64,000 bases of DNA from Duganella radicis (GTDB lineage: Bacteria; Pseudomonadota; Gammaproteobacteria; Burkholderiales; Burkholderiaceae_D): the NCBI RefSeq assembly GCF_009720825.1, contig NZ_WNKY01000012.1, positions 62,001-126,000 on the forward strand, read 5' to 3'. The notes under the pieces are model-generated. The model saw nothing but the letters and a program-made list of their open reading frames with translations. It ran no database searches and was not told where the DNA came from. A program made the translations under genes and the position numbers. This document shows, in pieces, positions 8,770 to 16,687 of the stretch; positions within the stretch are counted from its first letter, which is position 1; every line of letters starts with the position of its first letter.

Positions 8770-9991
8770 AGGAAATCGCAATCGCGGCAATCACGCCCGC
8801 CAGATCGGCGATCAGCCCGCACGAAATCGCATAACGCGTCTTGCGGATGCCGACCGAGCCGAAATACAGCGCGACGATGTAGAAGGTGGTATCGGCCGAG
8901 CCCTGGAACACGCAGGCCAGGCGGCCGACAAAGGAATCCACGCCATAGGTTTGCATGGTGTCGATCATCATGGCCTTGGCGGCGCTGCCGCTCAAAGGCT
9001 TCATCAGCGCGGTCGGCAAGGCGCCGACGAAATCGGTGTTGATGCCGATGGCGCTGAACAGCCAATGAAAGCCCTGCACCACAAAGCCCAGCAGGCCGGC
9101 ATTGCGGATCACGCTGATCGCCACCAGCATGCCGACCAGGTAGGGAATCACGGTCAGCGAAGTCTGGATGCCGCCCTTGGCGCCTTCGATGAAGGCTTCG
9201 TACACATTCACCTTCTTGCGCAACGCGCCGATGATGAAGCCGCCGATCACCGCCATCAGCACAAAATTGCTGAACACCTTGGAGACGACTTCGATCTCGC
9301 CCTTGGTCAGGTAGTGGGTGAAGTACCAGACCACGGCCACGATGAAAGCCGTGATCCCGCCCAGCCAGCCCACCACCACGCGGTTAAACAGGTTGATGCG
9401 CTGACGGATCGCCACGGCGATGATGCCGGTCATGGTCGCCACATAAGTCGCCACCATGCAGGGGATGAAGATGTCGGACGGATCGGCTGCGCCAAGGATG
9501 GAGCGCTGCGCCATGATGGCCAGCGGGATCAGCGTCAGGCCCGAAGTGTGCAGCACCAGGAACATGATTTGCGCATCGGTCGGCTGGTCCTTGTCGGGAT
9601 TGAGCGTTTGCAGGCTTTCCATGGCTTTCAGGCCGAACGGCGTGGCGGCGTTGTCCAAGCCCAGCAGGTTGGCCGAGAAGTTCATCACCATGTGGCCGGT
9701 GGCCGGATGGTTGGATGGCACGCCCGGGAAGATGCGCGAGAAGAACGGTGCGATCAGCTTGGCCAGCAGGTCGATGGCGCCGGCTTTCTCGCCGATGTTC
9801 ATGATGCCCAGCCACAGCGTCATCACGCCGGCCAGCGGCAGGGCGATGTCCATCACGCCGGTGCGCGCCGAGTCGAAGGTGCCGTCGATGATGCGCTTGA
9901 AGATTTCCGTGTCGCCCAGGAAGAGGAATTGCGCCAGCGCGGCCAGAAAGCCCACGAGGAAGAATCCGGACCAGATGTAATTGAGCGACAT
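8753..9991 (-). CDS. Fused SpmA-SpmB-like nucleoside-recognition (Gate) domain membrane protein
   Basis: A 412-aa polytopic membrane protein with two consecutive Gate (nucleoside recognition) domains: an SpmA-like half (about 1-200, with FSRIFPGVPSNHPATGHMVM and NLLGLDNAATPFGLKAM) and an SpmB-like half (about 235-412, with GAKGGIQTSLTVIPYLVGM and FQGSADTTFYI). In Bacillus, SpmA and SpmB are separate proteins of the dacB-spmA-spmB operon needed for spore cortex dehydration; fused homologues occur in many non-sporulating Proteobacteria, with unknown function. Here it directly precedes a D-Ala-D-Ala carboxypeptidase, so a role in envelope or peptidoglycan metabolism is inferred. The start ATG 9991 has AAGAAA upstream and diverges from the solute-binding protein gene. 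Confidence 0.88.
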   Translation of the reverse strand: MSLNYIWSGFFLVGFLAALAQFLFLGDTEIFKRIIDGTFDSARTGVMDIALPLAGVMTLWLGIMNIGEKAGAIDLLAKLIAPFFSRIFPGVPSNHPATGHMVMNFSANLLGLDNAATPFGLKAMESLQTLNPDKDQPTDAQIMFLVLHTSGLTLIPLAIMAQRSILGAADPSDIFIPCMVATYVATMTGIIAVAIRQRINLFNRVVVGWLGGITAFIVAVVWYFTHYLTKGEIEVVSKVFSNFVLMAVIGGFIIGALRKKVNVYEAFIEGAKGGIQTSLTVIPYLVGMLVAISVIRNAGLLGFVVQGFHWLFSAIGINTDFVGALPTALMKPLSGSAAKAMMIDTMQTYGVDSFVGRLACVFQGSADTTFYIVALYFGSVGIRKTRYAISCGLIADLAGVIAAIAISYVFFH

Positions 9992-10080
9992 TTTTCTTGT
10001 GTGCAGTAATGGATTTGCAAAGTATAGCGGGTAAGCAAGCTCAAAAAGTTATAAGCTGCCGCTTTACCGTGCGAGATGCC

Positions 10081-11754
10081 ATGAAACGGATGCTGAAAAT
10101 TTGCGCAGCAATGCTGATAACGGCCGTCGCTTGCGCCGTCGCTCCGGCGAAGGCCGGAGGCCAATATGAGCAAAAAGTCCTGCATGCCTTCCTCAGCACC
10201 GGCGAAACCGCGCTCGACCCTGCCGTCGCGTCGGACATCGCCACCCTCAGCCTGCTGGAAAACCTGTTCGATCCGCTGCTGCGCTACGACTATCTCGCCC
10301 GCCCGGTCAAGCTGATCCCCAACACGCTGGCCGCCATGCCGGAGGTGAGCGACGACGGCAAAACCTACACCTTCCGCCTGCGCGACGACGTCTATTTCAC
10401 GCCAGACGCCGCCTTCAAGGGGACGAAACGCCAGGTCACGGCGGATGACTACGTCTACAGCCTCAAGCGCCTGTACGACCCGGCCTTGAAGTCGCCATGG
10501 CTGTACCTGTTCGACGGCGTGGCCGACATCCAGCCCGTGGACAAGCTCACCCTGCGCATCCGTCTGAATGCGCCCGATCCCAACTTCCTGTTCTACCTGG
10601 CGATGCCGGCCACCAGCGTGGTGGCGCGCGAGGTGATGGAGGCCTACGGCGCGCAAGCCGGCAACCATCCGGTGGGCAGCGGCCCGTTCAGGATCGGCAG
10701 CTGGAAGCGCAGCGACCAGATCGTCCTGTTGGCCAACCGCGAGTTCCGCCCGACCGAATTCCAGGGGAAGCGCTTGCCGATACTGGATCGCATCGACATC
10801 AAAATCGTCGAGGAATACCAGTCGCGCGTGCTGGGCTTCCTGAACGGCGAATTCGATTTCCTCGAACAGTTGCCGGAGTCGATGAAGGAAATGGTGCTCA
10901 CCGACGACGCCCGGCTCAAGCCCGAACTGGCCCGCAAAGGCATGGTCCTCGCGCCCTTCCCCGTGCTGCAAACCTACTACATGTGGATGAATATGGATGA
11001 CCCGCTGATCGGCGGCTACAGCAAGGAAAAAGTCGCCCTGCGCCGCGCCATCGCGATGGGGTACGACCGCGCCGAGGACATCGGCATGATGAAAAAGGGC
11101 CTGGCCCTGCCGGCCATCACGCCGCTGCCGCCCAATGTGCTGGGCTACGATCCGCAGTACCGCAGCCCGGTCGCCTACGATCCGGCACTGGCCAACGCCC
11201 TGCTGGACCGCTACGGCTATCGCAAGGGCAAGGATGGCTTCCGCACCCAGCCGGACGGCAAGCCGCTGACGCTGGTGATGCACAGCGAAGCCTCGACCGT
11301 CGGCCGTCTGCGCGACGAGCTGTGGCACAAGAACCTGAACGCCATCGGCCTCAAAGTCGTCTTCAAGAGCGACAAGAAAACCGAGATCATCAAAGCCTCG
11401 CGCCTCGGCGCGGTGATGATGTTTGAAACCAACTGGGTGGCCGACTTCCCCGATGGCGATAACTTCTACCAATTGCTGTACGGCCCCAACGCCGGCCGCG
11501 CCAATTATGCGCGCTTCAACCTTCCGGCATACAATCAGCGCTATGAGCAAGCCCGCTTGATGGGAGAGTCGCCGCGGCGCACGGCCCTGTATGATGAGCT
11601 GGCGAACATCATCCACGCCTATACGCCGTGGGTGCTGTTGACGCATCCCATTTCCGCCGACTTGCAGCAGCCATGGTTGAAAAATTACCGTCGTCATCCG
11701 GTGGAGCTCACCAACTGGCGCTATCTGGACGTAGACGCACATACCGCACACTGA
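10081..11754 (+). CDS. ABC transporter substrate-binding protein, SBP_bac_5 (DppA/OppA) family
   Basis: A 557-aa periplasmic binding protein of the peptide/nickel family. The ATG at 10081 opens a clear signal peptide (about 1-25); the open frame upstream lacks it. Family features include LENLFDPLLRYD, TYTFRLRDDVYF near residue 95, VTADDYVYSLKRLYDP, and VGSGPFRIGSWKRSDQI. No permease or ATPase genes accompany it, so it is an orphan binding protein that must use another transporter or serve as a sensor. Oddity: the signal-peptide junction residues APAKAGG are encoded by a REP-like hairpin (10142-10159), see separate entry. Ligand unknown; oligopeptides or murein peptides are plausible. Confidence 0.88.
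   Translation: MKRMLKICAAMLITAVACAVAPAKAGGQYEQKVLHAFLSTGETALDPAVASDIATLSLLENLFDPLLRYDYLARPVKLIPNTLAAMPEVSDDGKTYTFRLRDDVYFTPDAAFKGTKRQVTADDYVYSLKRLYDPALKSPWLYLFDGVADIQPVDKLTLRIRLNAPDPNFLFYLAMPATSVVAREVMEAYGAQAGNHPVGSGPFRIGSWKRSDQIVLLANREFRPTEFQGKRLPILDRIDIKIVEEYQSRVLGFLNGEFDFLEQLPESMKEMVLTDDARLKPELARKGMVLAPFPVLQTYYMWMNMDDPLIGGYSKEKVALRRAIAMGYDRAEDIGMMKKGLALPAITPLPPNVLGYDPQYRSPVAYDPALANALLDRYGYRKGKDGFRTQPDGKPLTLVMHSEASTVGRLRDELWHKNLNAIGLKVVFKSDKKTEIIKASRLGAVMMFETNWVADFPDGDNFYQLLYGPNAGRANYARFNLPAYNQRYEQARLMGESPRRTALYDELANIIHAYTPWVLLTHPISADLQQPWLKNYRRHPVELTNWRYLDVDAHTAH
10142..10159. repeat. REP-like hairpin CTCCGGC-GAAG-GCCGGAG inside the coding sequence
   Basis: Seven-base arms and GAAG loop. 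The same core (CCGGC-GAAG-GCCGG) forms the left REP at 19716-19733. Here it lies in frame in the signal-peptide region of the solute-binding protein and encodes APAKAGG. Confidence 0.6.
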
Positions 11755-11774
11755 GCGGTGCCTAGAATGACAGC

Positions 11775-12692
11775 ATGAACCTACTCAACCGCAGGGCGCT
11801 GGCCTATGTGGCCGGCCATCCCATGGATTTCACGGTGCAATGCCTGAAGGGCTTCCGCGCCAATCAAGGCCTGCTGCTGGCGGGCGCGGTGGCGTATTAC
11901 TCGCTGCTGTCCATCCTGCCGCTGTTGATGCTGGTGGTGGTCGCGCTTTCGCATGTGATCGACCAGCAGGAATTACTGTTGACCGTCGGACGTTATCTGA
12001 ACTGGCTGGTGCCGGGCCAGTCCAAGCCGATTGTGGCGGAGGTGGCGCAGTTTCTTGCGCATCGGGATCTGGTGGGCGGCGTGCTGCTGATCAGCATGCT
12101 GTTTTTCAGTTCGCTGGCGTTCACCGTGCTGGAAAACGCCATGTGCGTGATCTTCAAGCACCGCGTGGCGATACGGCGGCGGCATTTCATGATCTCGGCC
12201 ATCATGCCCTACTGCTACATCCTGTCGCTGGGCGCGGGCATGCTGCTGGTGACGTTGGTGGCCGGCAGCTTGCAGGTGCTGGGGCAGGAGAGCGTGCAGC
12301 TGTTTGGCTATAGCTGGTCGCTGAATGGCGTGTCGGGCGTGCTGCTGTACTTGCTGGGGCTGGGCGGCGAGGTGCTGGTGCTGTCGTCGATTTACCTGGT
12401 GATGCCGGTCGGGCGGCTTTCCTTGTCGCATGCGCTGATCGGCGGCGTGACGGCGGCGTTGCTGTGGGAGGTGGCGCGGCGGATACTGGTGTGGTACTTC
12501 ACCACCCTGTCGCAGGTGAACGTGGTGTATGGTTCGATGACCACCGCCATCATCGTCATGTTCAGCCTGGAAATCGGCGCCACCCTGCTGCTGTTTGGTG
12601 CGCAGGTGATTTCCGAATTCGAGCGCGTGGGCCGCGAGCGGCCGAAGCGCGCCGCCCGGCCGATGACCACTGAAACCACACAAATAAAATAA
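11775..12692 (+). CDS. yihY: YihY/BrkB-family inner membrane protein (UPF0761)
   Basis: A 305-aa membrane protein with about six hydrophobic segments, among them residues about 31-58, 95-115, 140-165, 180-205, 215-235 and 245-270. The family signature near the N-terminus is AGAVAYYSLLSILPLL. Function in the family remains poorly defined; the old annotation as ribonuclease BN was incorrect, and some members are proposed lipid or envelope proteins. It begins 20 bases after the solute-binding protein gene and is probably read from the same transcript. The C-terminus is a basic tail (RERPKRAARP). No enzyme motif is visible. Confidence 0.88.
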   Translation: MNLLNRRALAYVAGHPMDFTVQCLKGFRANQGLLLAGAVAYYSLLSILPLLMLVVVALSHVIDQQELLLTVGRYLNWLVPGQSKPIVAEVAQFLAHRDLVGGVLLISMLFFSSLAFTVLENAMCVIFKHRVAIRRRHFMISAIMPYCYILSLGAGMLLVTLVAGSLQVLGQESVQLFGYSWSLNGVSGVLLYLLGLGGEVLVLSSIYLVMPVGRLSLSHALIGGVTAALLWEVARRILVWYFTTLSQVNVVYGSMTTAIIVMFSLEIGATLLLFGAQVISEFERVGRERPKRAARPMTTETTQIK

Positions 12693-12693
12693 T

Positions 12694-12723
12694 TTGTGCA
12701 TTGCACAAAAAGTGTGATAGACT
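12694..12723 (+). promoter_or_regulatory. Predicted promoter of 6S RNA
   Basis: -35 TTGTGC (12694-12699), 18-base spacer, -10 TAGACT (12718-12723), giving a start near 12728-12731, exactly where the structured RNA begins. Confidence 0.55.
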
Positions 12724-12727
12724 ACGT

Positions 12728-12912
12728 CTGTGGTTGAGGTTTGCATGCAAACAGTCCCACGTCCGGCCGATGCGCCGCGCCCAGAGTTGTGTAAGTTCGA
12801 TGGCGCAGGTGACGCGGAAGCTGGAGTTGTAATTCCGAATACGTTGGTCGATTTACACGTCAGGGGCACCACGCAGATAGCATGGGCGCCTGGGACGCCG
12901 CCTCACCTGGCA
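12728..12912 (+). ncRNA. ssrS: 6S RNA (RNA polymerase sigma70 regulator)
   Basis: The roughly 185-nt interval folds as one long nested rod: GGTTGAGG (12732-12739) pairs with CCTCACC (12901-12907); GCGCCCA (12777-12783) with TGGGCGC (12883-12889); GTGTAAG.TCGA (12789-12800) with TCGATTTACAC (12848-12858); CGGAA with TTCCG at the apex. A side hairpin GTTTG-CATG-CAAAC lies at 12739-12752. The segment CAGTCCCACGTCCGGCCGAT closely resembles the CAGUCCCCUGAGCCGAU segment of E. coli 6S RNA, and the 3' GCCTGGGACGCCGCCTC resembles GCCUGCGGCGGCAUCUC. Length equals the usual 180-190 nt. Promoter and terminator flank it. 6S RNA mimics an open promoter and sequesters sigma70 holoenzyme in stationary phase. 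Identification is by eye from structure and remembered motif; ends are approximate. Confidence 0.8.
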
Positions 12913-12962
12913 GATAGCCAGGGAGCCCGGTACGATTAAAGAATAGGTAATACATTGGAACG

Positions 12963-12990
12963 AAGCCCGCAGCGATGCGGGCTTTTTTTT
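12963..12990 (+). terminator. Rho-independent terminator after 6S RNA
   Basis: AAGCCCGCA-GCGA-TGCGGGCTT followed by an eight-T run. A weaker hairpin CCTGGC-AGATA-GCCAGG lies between the mature RNA end and this terminator and could be part of the precursor that is trimmed. Confidence 0.9.
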
Positions 12991-13063
12991 CGTCCGCAGC
13001 TTGCGCTCGCCCAAATGGCGTGGGCGGCGTCAGCCTATTCTGGAAGGCTGACGGAGGTGGATG

Positions 13064-13318
13064 ATGGAATTTGCTTTTACTCTCAGATACCGTTTGGCGG
13101 AGCAAGATTGCAATTATGCCGAGTTGGCCCTGCGGCTGGCGGCCTCCGATTGCGCCGATGCGCTGGCCGGCGTGGCGCGGCCCGGCTACCTCATGCTGTA
13201 CTTCCTGCGCAAGGCCGACAGCGCCGGCGCCGCGTTGTCCTGCGCGATCGCCGATGTCGAGCGCGCCATCCCCACAGCGGAACTGATCGCCATCCGCTCC
13301 GACTTCAAGCCGAGCTAA
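13064..13318 (+). CDS. Small conserved-type protein, N-terminal domain of an HTH-protein family without the HTH
   Basis: An 84-aa protein; GGAGG at 13053-13057 fits the second of two adjacent ATGs (13064). The sequence pattern (FAFTLRYRLAEQDCNYAEL, then a DALAGVARPGY segment, READSA-like RKADSAGAA, and AIADVERAIPTAELI) resembles the N-terminal part of a family of putative DNA-binding proteins that normally continue with an excisionase-like helix-turn-helix after the IPTA.LI segment. Here the protein stops right after that point, so only the first domain is present. It may be a natural stand-alone version or a truncated gene. Function unknown. Family assignment is from memory of similar proteins. 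Confidence 0.7.
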   Translation: MEFAFTLRYRLAEQDCNYAELALRLAASDCADALAGVARPGYLMLYFLRKADSAGAALSCAIADVERAIPTAELIAIRSDFKPS

Positions 13319-13379
13319 AACTTGACCTTGTCTAAATTGTTTGTCAGGCTGGCATCTTTCTATCTGGTCTGGAGATGAT

Positions 13380-14291
13380 TTGAAGCCGAAAAAGTGGATC
13401 GCAGTCGTGTTGAGTATTTTTACCGCGCCGCTGGCGTTTTTATATCTGGGTTCGGTGCAGTGGGCGCTGCTCAGTTTTGTGCTGTCGACGGGACTGGGTT
13501 TGCTCAACTTTGCCGTGCCGGGTCACGAGATTGTGTTCGGTCTGGTATCGGTGGCGCTGGTGGTGCTGTGGATCTGGCTGGCGCTGCGCCTGATTGGCCA
13601 GCGCACTGGCGAAGAGCGGCGTCCATGGCATACGCGCTGGTACGGACTGGTGGCGATCGCAGCTGCATGGGCCGTGATCGCGGTGCTGCTGCGTGCATTC
13701 TTGTATGAGCCGTTTAAGGTCCCTTCGTCGGCGATGAAACCGACCTTGCCGGTGGGCGCGAATGTGCTGGTGCAGAAGCACGGATATGGGCACTATGGCA
13801 CGATGGGTGCCCAGCTGTTCCACGGTGCGCTATCGGCGTCGGTGGTGCGCGGCGACATCATTGCGTTCGACTATCCACGCGATCCGAGCCAGACTTTCCT
13901 CAAGCGCGTGGTTGGCCTGCCTGGCGACAAGATCGTTTATCGCGACAAGCATGTACTGGTGAATGGCGTGGATGTGCGTGGCAAGCAGTTGGCCGATTAT
14001 CTGGATGATGAACGGCTGGCGTACATGAAGCGCTATCGTGAAAAGCTGGGTCAAATCGAACATGACATCCTGATCTCGGATAGCGCACCGGCGCGCATGG
14101 CGCAAGGAGAAATCGCGACGCCTCCGCAGTGCACGAATGATGGTGAAACCTTGAGCTGCGTGGTGCCGGTCAACAGCTATTTTGTGATGGGCGATAATCG
14201 CGACAATAGTCTGGATAGCCGCTATTGGGGTTTTGTCCCGGCCAAGGCGGTGATAGGCAAGGTGGTCTACATCGCCGCGCCGCGTCATTGA
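13380..14291 (+). CDS. Signal peptidase I-like protein (S26) with Ser-to-Ala at the nucleophile
   Basis: A 303-aa membrane protein starting at TTG 13380, placed by GGAG at 13371-13374. Hydrophobic segments cover about 6-25, 27-45, 50-72 and 88-106, then the S26 domain. The box normally PSGSMxPTL reads PSSAMKPTL (115-122): the residue directly before Met, the catalytic serine of LepB, is Ala118. The general-base Lys175 is kept in FLKRVVGLPGDK, as is MGDNRDNSLDSRYWGFVP near the C-terminus. The family removes signal peptides at the outer face of the inner membrane. This copy either uses a neighbouring serine (Ser116/117), or is a non-catalytic paralogue; a housekeeping lepB (usually next to lepA and rnc) should exist elsewhere. 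Confidence 0.85.
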   Translation: MKPKKWIAVVLSIFTAPLAFLYLGSVQWALLSFVLSTGLGLLNFAVPGHEIVFGLVSVALVVLWIWLALRLIGQRTGEERRPWHTRWYGLVAIAAAWAVIAVLLRAFLYEPFKVPSSAMKPTLPVGANVLVQKHGYGHYGTMGAQLFHGALSASVVRGDIIAFDYPRDPSQTFLKRVVGLPGDKIVYRDKHVLVNGVDVRGKQLADYLDDERLAYMKRYREKLGQIEHDILISDSAPARMAQGEIATPPQCTNDGETLSCVVPVNSYFVMGDNRDNSLDSRYWGFVPAKAVIGKVVYIAAPRH

Positions 14292-14301
14292 GGAGTGAAG
14301 A

Positions 14302-14877
14302 TTGGATCAGCATATCAAGCCGGTGGAGCTGGCGAAGGCGTATCGGCTGTTGAATCATGGGCCGACGGTGCTGGTGTCGGCCTCGCATGGCGGTGTGGAT
14401 AACGTGATGTCGGCGGCATGGTCGTGCGCGCTGGATTTTGCGCCGCCCAAGGTGACGGTGGTGCTGGACAAGGCGACTGCCACCCGACCGCTGGTGGAGA
14501 AGAGCGGCTATTTCGTGTTGCAGGTGCCGAACGTGGGGCAGTTGCAGCTCACCTATGACGTCGGCCATGTCAGCGCGAACGATGCGCCGGACAAGCTGGC
14601 CAAGGCCGGCGTGCGGCTGTTCCGCGTGGATGGTTACGAGGTGCCGCTGGTGGCTGGATCGTCGGCTTGGTTGGTGTGCAAAGTGCTGCCGGAGCCGCGC
14701 AATGAACAGGTGTATGACCTGTTCATCGGCGAGGTGGTGGCAGCGTATGCCGATGACCGCGTGTTCAGCAACGGCCACTGGCATTTCGAGGCCGCCGATC
14801 CATCGCTGCGCAGCCTGCACTATATCGCCGGCGGCAATTTCTACGCCATCGGCGAGGCGGTGGTAGCGAAGACTTAG
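14302..14877 (+). CDS. Flavin reductase-like FMN-binding split-barrel protein
   Basis: A 191-aa protein starting at TTG 14302 with AGGAG at 14291-14295; it begins 10 bases after the signal peptidase-like gene. It fits the flavin reductase/DIM6-NTAB FMN-binding split-barrel family: GPTVLVSASHGGVDNVMSAA, the flavin-contact region SCALDFAPPKV and the segment KSGYFVLQVPN. Members bind FMN and reduce it with NAD(P)H, or serve as flavin stores. No partner monooxygenase lies nearby. Its stop overlaps the stop of the convergent acyl-CoA dehydrogenase by 4 bases. Confidence 0.87.
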   Translation: MDQHIKPVELAKAYRLLNHGPTVLVSASHGGVDNVMSAAWSCALDFAPPKVTVVLDKATATRPLVEKSGYFVLQVPNVGQLQLTYDVGHVSANDAPDKLAKAGVRLFRVDGYEVPLVAGSSAWLVCKVLPEPRNEQVYDLFIGEVVAAYADDRVFSNGHWHFEAADPSLRSLHYIAGGNFYAIGEAVVAKT

Positions 14878-16001
14878 AGCGCGCGGGCGATCAGGATTTT
14901 CTGGATGTCGCTGGTGCCTTCGTAGATCTGGCACACGCGCGCGTCGCGGTAGATGCGTTCTACCGGGAAGTCGCTCACGTAGCCGTAGCCGCCGTGGATC
15001 TGGATGGCGTCAGAACATACCTTCTCCGCCATCTCGGAGGCGAACAGCTTGGCCATGGCGGCTTCTTTCAGGCAGGGCAGGCCGGCGTCTTTCATGGATG
15101 CGGCGTGCAGGATCAGCTGGCGCGCGGCTTCAATCTGCATCGCCATTTCCGCCAGTTTGAATTGCACCGACTGGTGTTCGAAAATCGGCTTGCCGAAGCT
15201 TTCGCGTTCGCGCGCGTAGTTCAGCGCCGCTTCATATGCGGAGCGCGCCATGCCGACCGACTGCGAGGCGATGCCGATGCGCCCACCCTCCAGCCCGGAC
15301 AGGGCGATCTTGTAGCCCTGGCCTTCTTCGCCGATCAGGTTCGCTGCCGGCACGCGGCAGTTTTCAAACACGATTTGCGCGGTGTCCGATGAGTGCTGGC
15401 CCATTTTGTGTTCGATGCCGGCCACGATGTAGCCTGGTGTCGACGTCGGCACCCAGAACGCGCTGATGCCTTTCTTGCCAGCGGCTTTGTCGGTCACCGC
15501 CATGACGATCGCCACGTCGGCGTGCTTGCCGCTGGTGATGAATTGCTTCACGCCGTTCAGCACATAGTGGTCGCCATCGCGCGTGGCGGTAGTGCGCAGG
15601 GCGGCGGCGTCGCTGCCGGTGTGCGGTTCGGTGAGGCAGAAGGCGCCCAGCATCTCGCCTTGTGCCAGTGGCCGCAGCCATTGTTCTTTCTGCTGCGCGT
15701 TCGCATACATCATGCCGATGCTGCATACCGGGCAGTTGTTGACGGAGATGATGGTGGACGTGCCGCCATCACCCGCCGCTATCTCCTCCAATACCAAAGC
15801 CAGGGACACGTAATCCATGCCCGCCCCGCCCAGTTCCTCGGGCACGGCGACGCCGAAGGCGCCCAGCGCCGCCAGCTCCTTCAGCTCCTCCTTCGGAAAG
15901 TGGTGTTCCTTGTCCCAGCGCGCTGCGTTGGGGGCCAGACGTTCCTGCGCAAAAGCGCGCAGGGCGTCGCGGATCATTTCGTGTTCCTGAGTCAGTATCA
16001 T
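14874..16001 (-). CDS. Acyl-CoA dehydrogenase (short/medium-chain type)
   Basis: A 375-aa FAD enzyme introducing the C2-C3 double bond in acyl-CoA esters. Typical segments: CLTEPHTGSDAAALRTTA (FAD and substrate loop), ALSGLEGGRIGIASQSVGMA, and the catalytic-base region QIYEGTSDIQK, where Glu sits in the usual butyryl/short-chain position near residue 363. It differs from the isovaleryl enzyme upstream, whose base is on another helix. It is the last gene of the liu/aceK minus-strand block, 17 bases after the SDR gene. Likely substrates are short or branched acyl-CoAs from amino-acid or fatty-acid breakdown. Confidence 0.92.
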   Translation of the reverse strand: MILTQEHEMIRDALRAFAQERLAPNAARWDKEHHFPKEELKELAALGAFGVAVPEELGGAGMDYVSLALVLEEIAAGDGGTSTIISVNNCPVCSIGMMYANAQQKEQWLRPLAQGEMLGAFCLTEPHTGSDAAALRTTATRDGDHYVLNGVKQFITSGKHADVAIVMAVTDKAAGKKGISAFWVPTSTPGYIVAGIEHKMGQHSSDTAQIVFENCRVPAANLIGEEGQGYKIALSGLEGGRIGIASQSVGMARSAYEAALNYARERESFGKPIFEHQSVQFKLAEMAMQIEAARQLILHAASMKDAGLPCLKEAAMAKLFASEMAEKVCSDAIQIHGGYGYVSDFPVERIYRDARVCQIYEGTSDIQKILIARAL

Positions 16002-16018
16002 GATGTCTCTTCTATTCT

Positions 16019-16687
16019 TTACCAGCCGATGGTTGTGCCATCGTAGTTGCGATAAGTCGCCTGGTCGGACGCGGGTAGCGTCGCCAGCGTGTTGCGGATG
16101 CCTGCCGCGCTCTGTTCTACCGAAAGATCCGCGCTTGCGCCACCCATGTCGGTGCGTACCCAGCCTGGATGGAAGGCCACGCAGGTCGCACCTTGTTTGC
16201 CATGTATCAGCGCCGTATCGATCAGCACTGAATTCAAGGCCGCCTTGCTGGCGCGGTACAGCGATCCCACCGGCGAGTTGCGCTCGCTCAGTGAGCCCAT
16301 GCGCGAGGACAGCACCGCCAGCTTGCCCTTGGCCGAGCTGACCATCGGCGCGATGATGGGCAGCAGGCGCATGGCCGCCAGCACATTGGTGTGCATGACC
16401 GAGTTGAAGTCGGTCTCCATCGGGAAGCCGTCGTGACGCGGGCCGTACACGCCGGCGTTGAGGATGGCGACGTCCAGCTCTTCGCCATCCAGCTTCCAGC
16501 CGATGCCGGCCACCGCTTCAACGTTGTTCACATCCAGCTTGTGCGGCTCGGCGCCCAGCGCCGCCAGCGCGTCGCAGTCTTCCTGCTTGCGCGCGGTGGC
16601 GATCACGCGCCAGCCGTCGGCCCGGTACTGTTTCACCAGTTCGAGGCCGATGCCGCGCGAGGCGCCGATGACCAAGGCCGTCGCCAT
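16019..16687 (-). CDS. Short-chain dehydrogenase/reductase (SDR)
   Basis: A 222-aa classical SDR: Rossmann motif GASRGIG near residue 8, NAG in ILNAGVYGP, catalytic Ser in AVLSSRMGS, and YxxxK as YRASK. The ATG at 16687 overlaps the thiolase stop by one base (TAATG), while the longer open frame upstream is simply antisense-free read-through of the thiolase region. The sequence is of the sniffer/YciK-like C-factor type. Its substrate is unknown; being between a thiolase and an acyl-CoA dehydrogenase suggests a hydroxyacyl intermediate, but this is inference. Confidence 0.9.
   Translation of the reverse strand: MATALVIGASRGIGLELVKQYRADGWRVIATARKQEDCDALAALGAEPHKLDVNNVEAVAGIGWKLDGEELDVAILNAGVYGPRHDGFPMETDFNSVMHTNVLAAMRLLPIIAPMVSSAKGKLAVLSSRMGSLSERNSPVGSLYRASKAALNSVLIDTALIHGKQGATCVAFHPGWVRTDMGGASADLSVEQSAAGIRNTLATLPASDQATYRNYDGTTIGW

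Noticed and set aside
9853..11751. Long minus-strand frame opposite the solute-binding protein
   Set aside because: Antisense shadow of a well-supported family protein; composition is His/Gln/Arg-rich with no motif.
12730..12939. 70-codon open frame with a plausible ribosome site
   Set aside because: It lies within the 6S RNA, has rare codons and lower third-position GC than neighbours, and the RNA structure explains the conservation pattern better.
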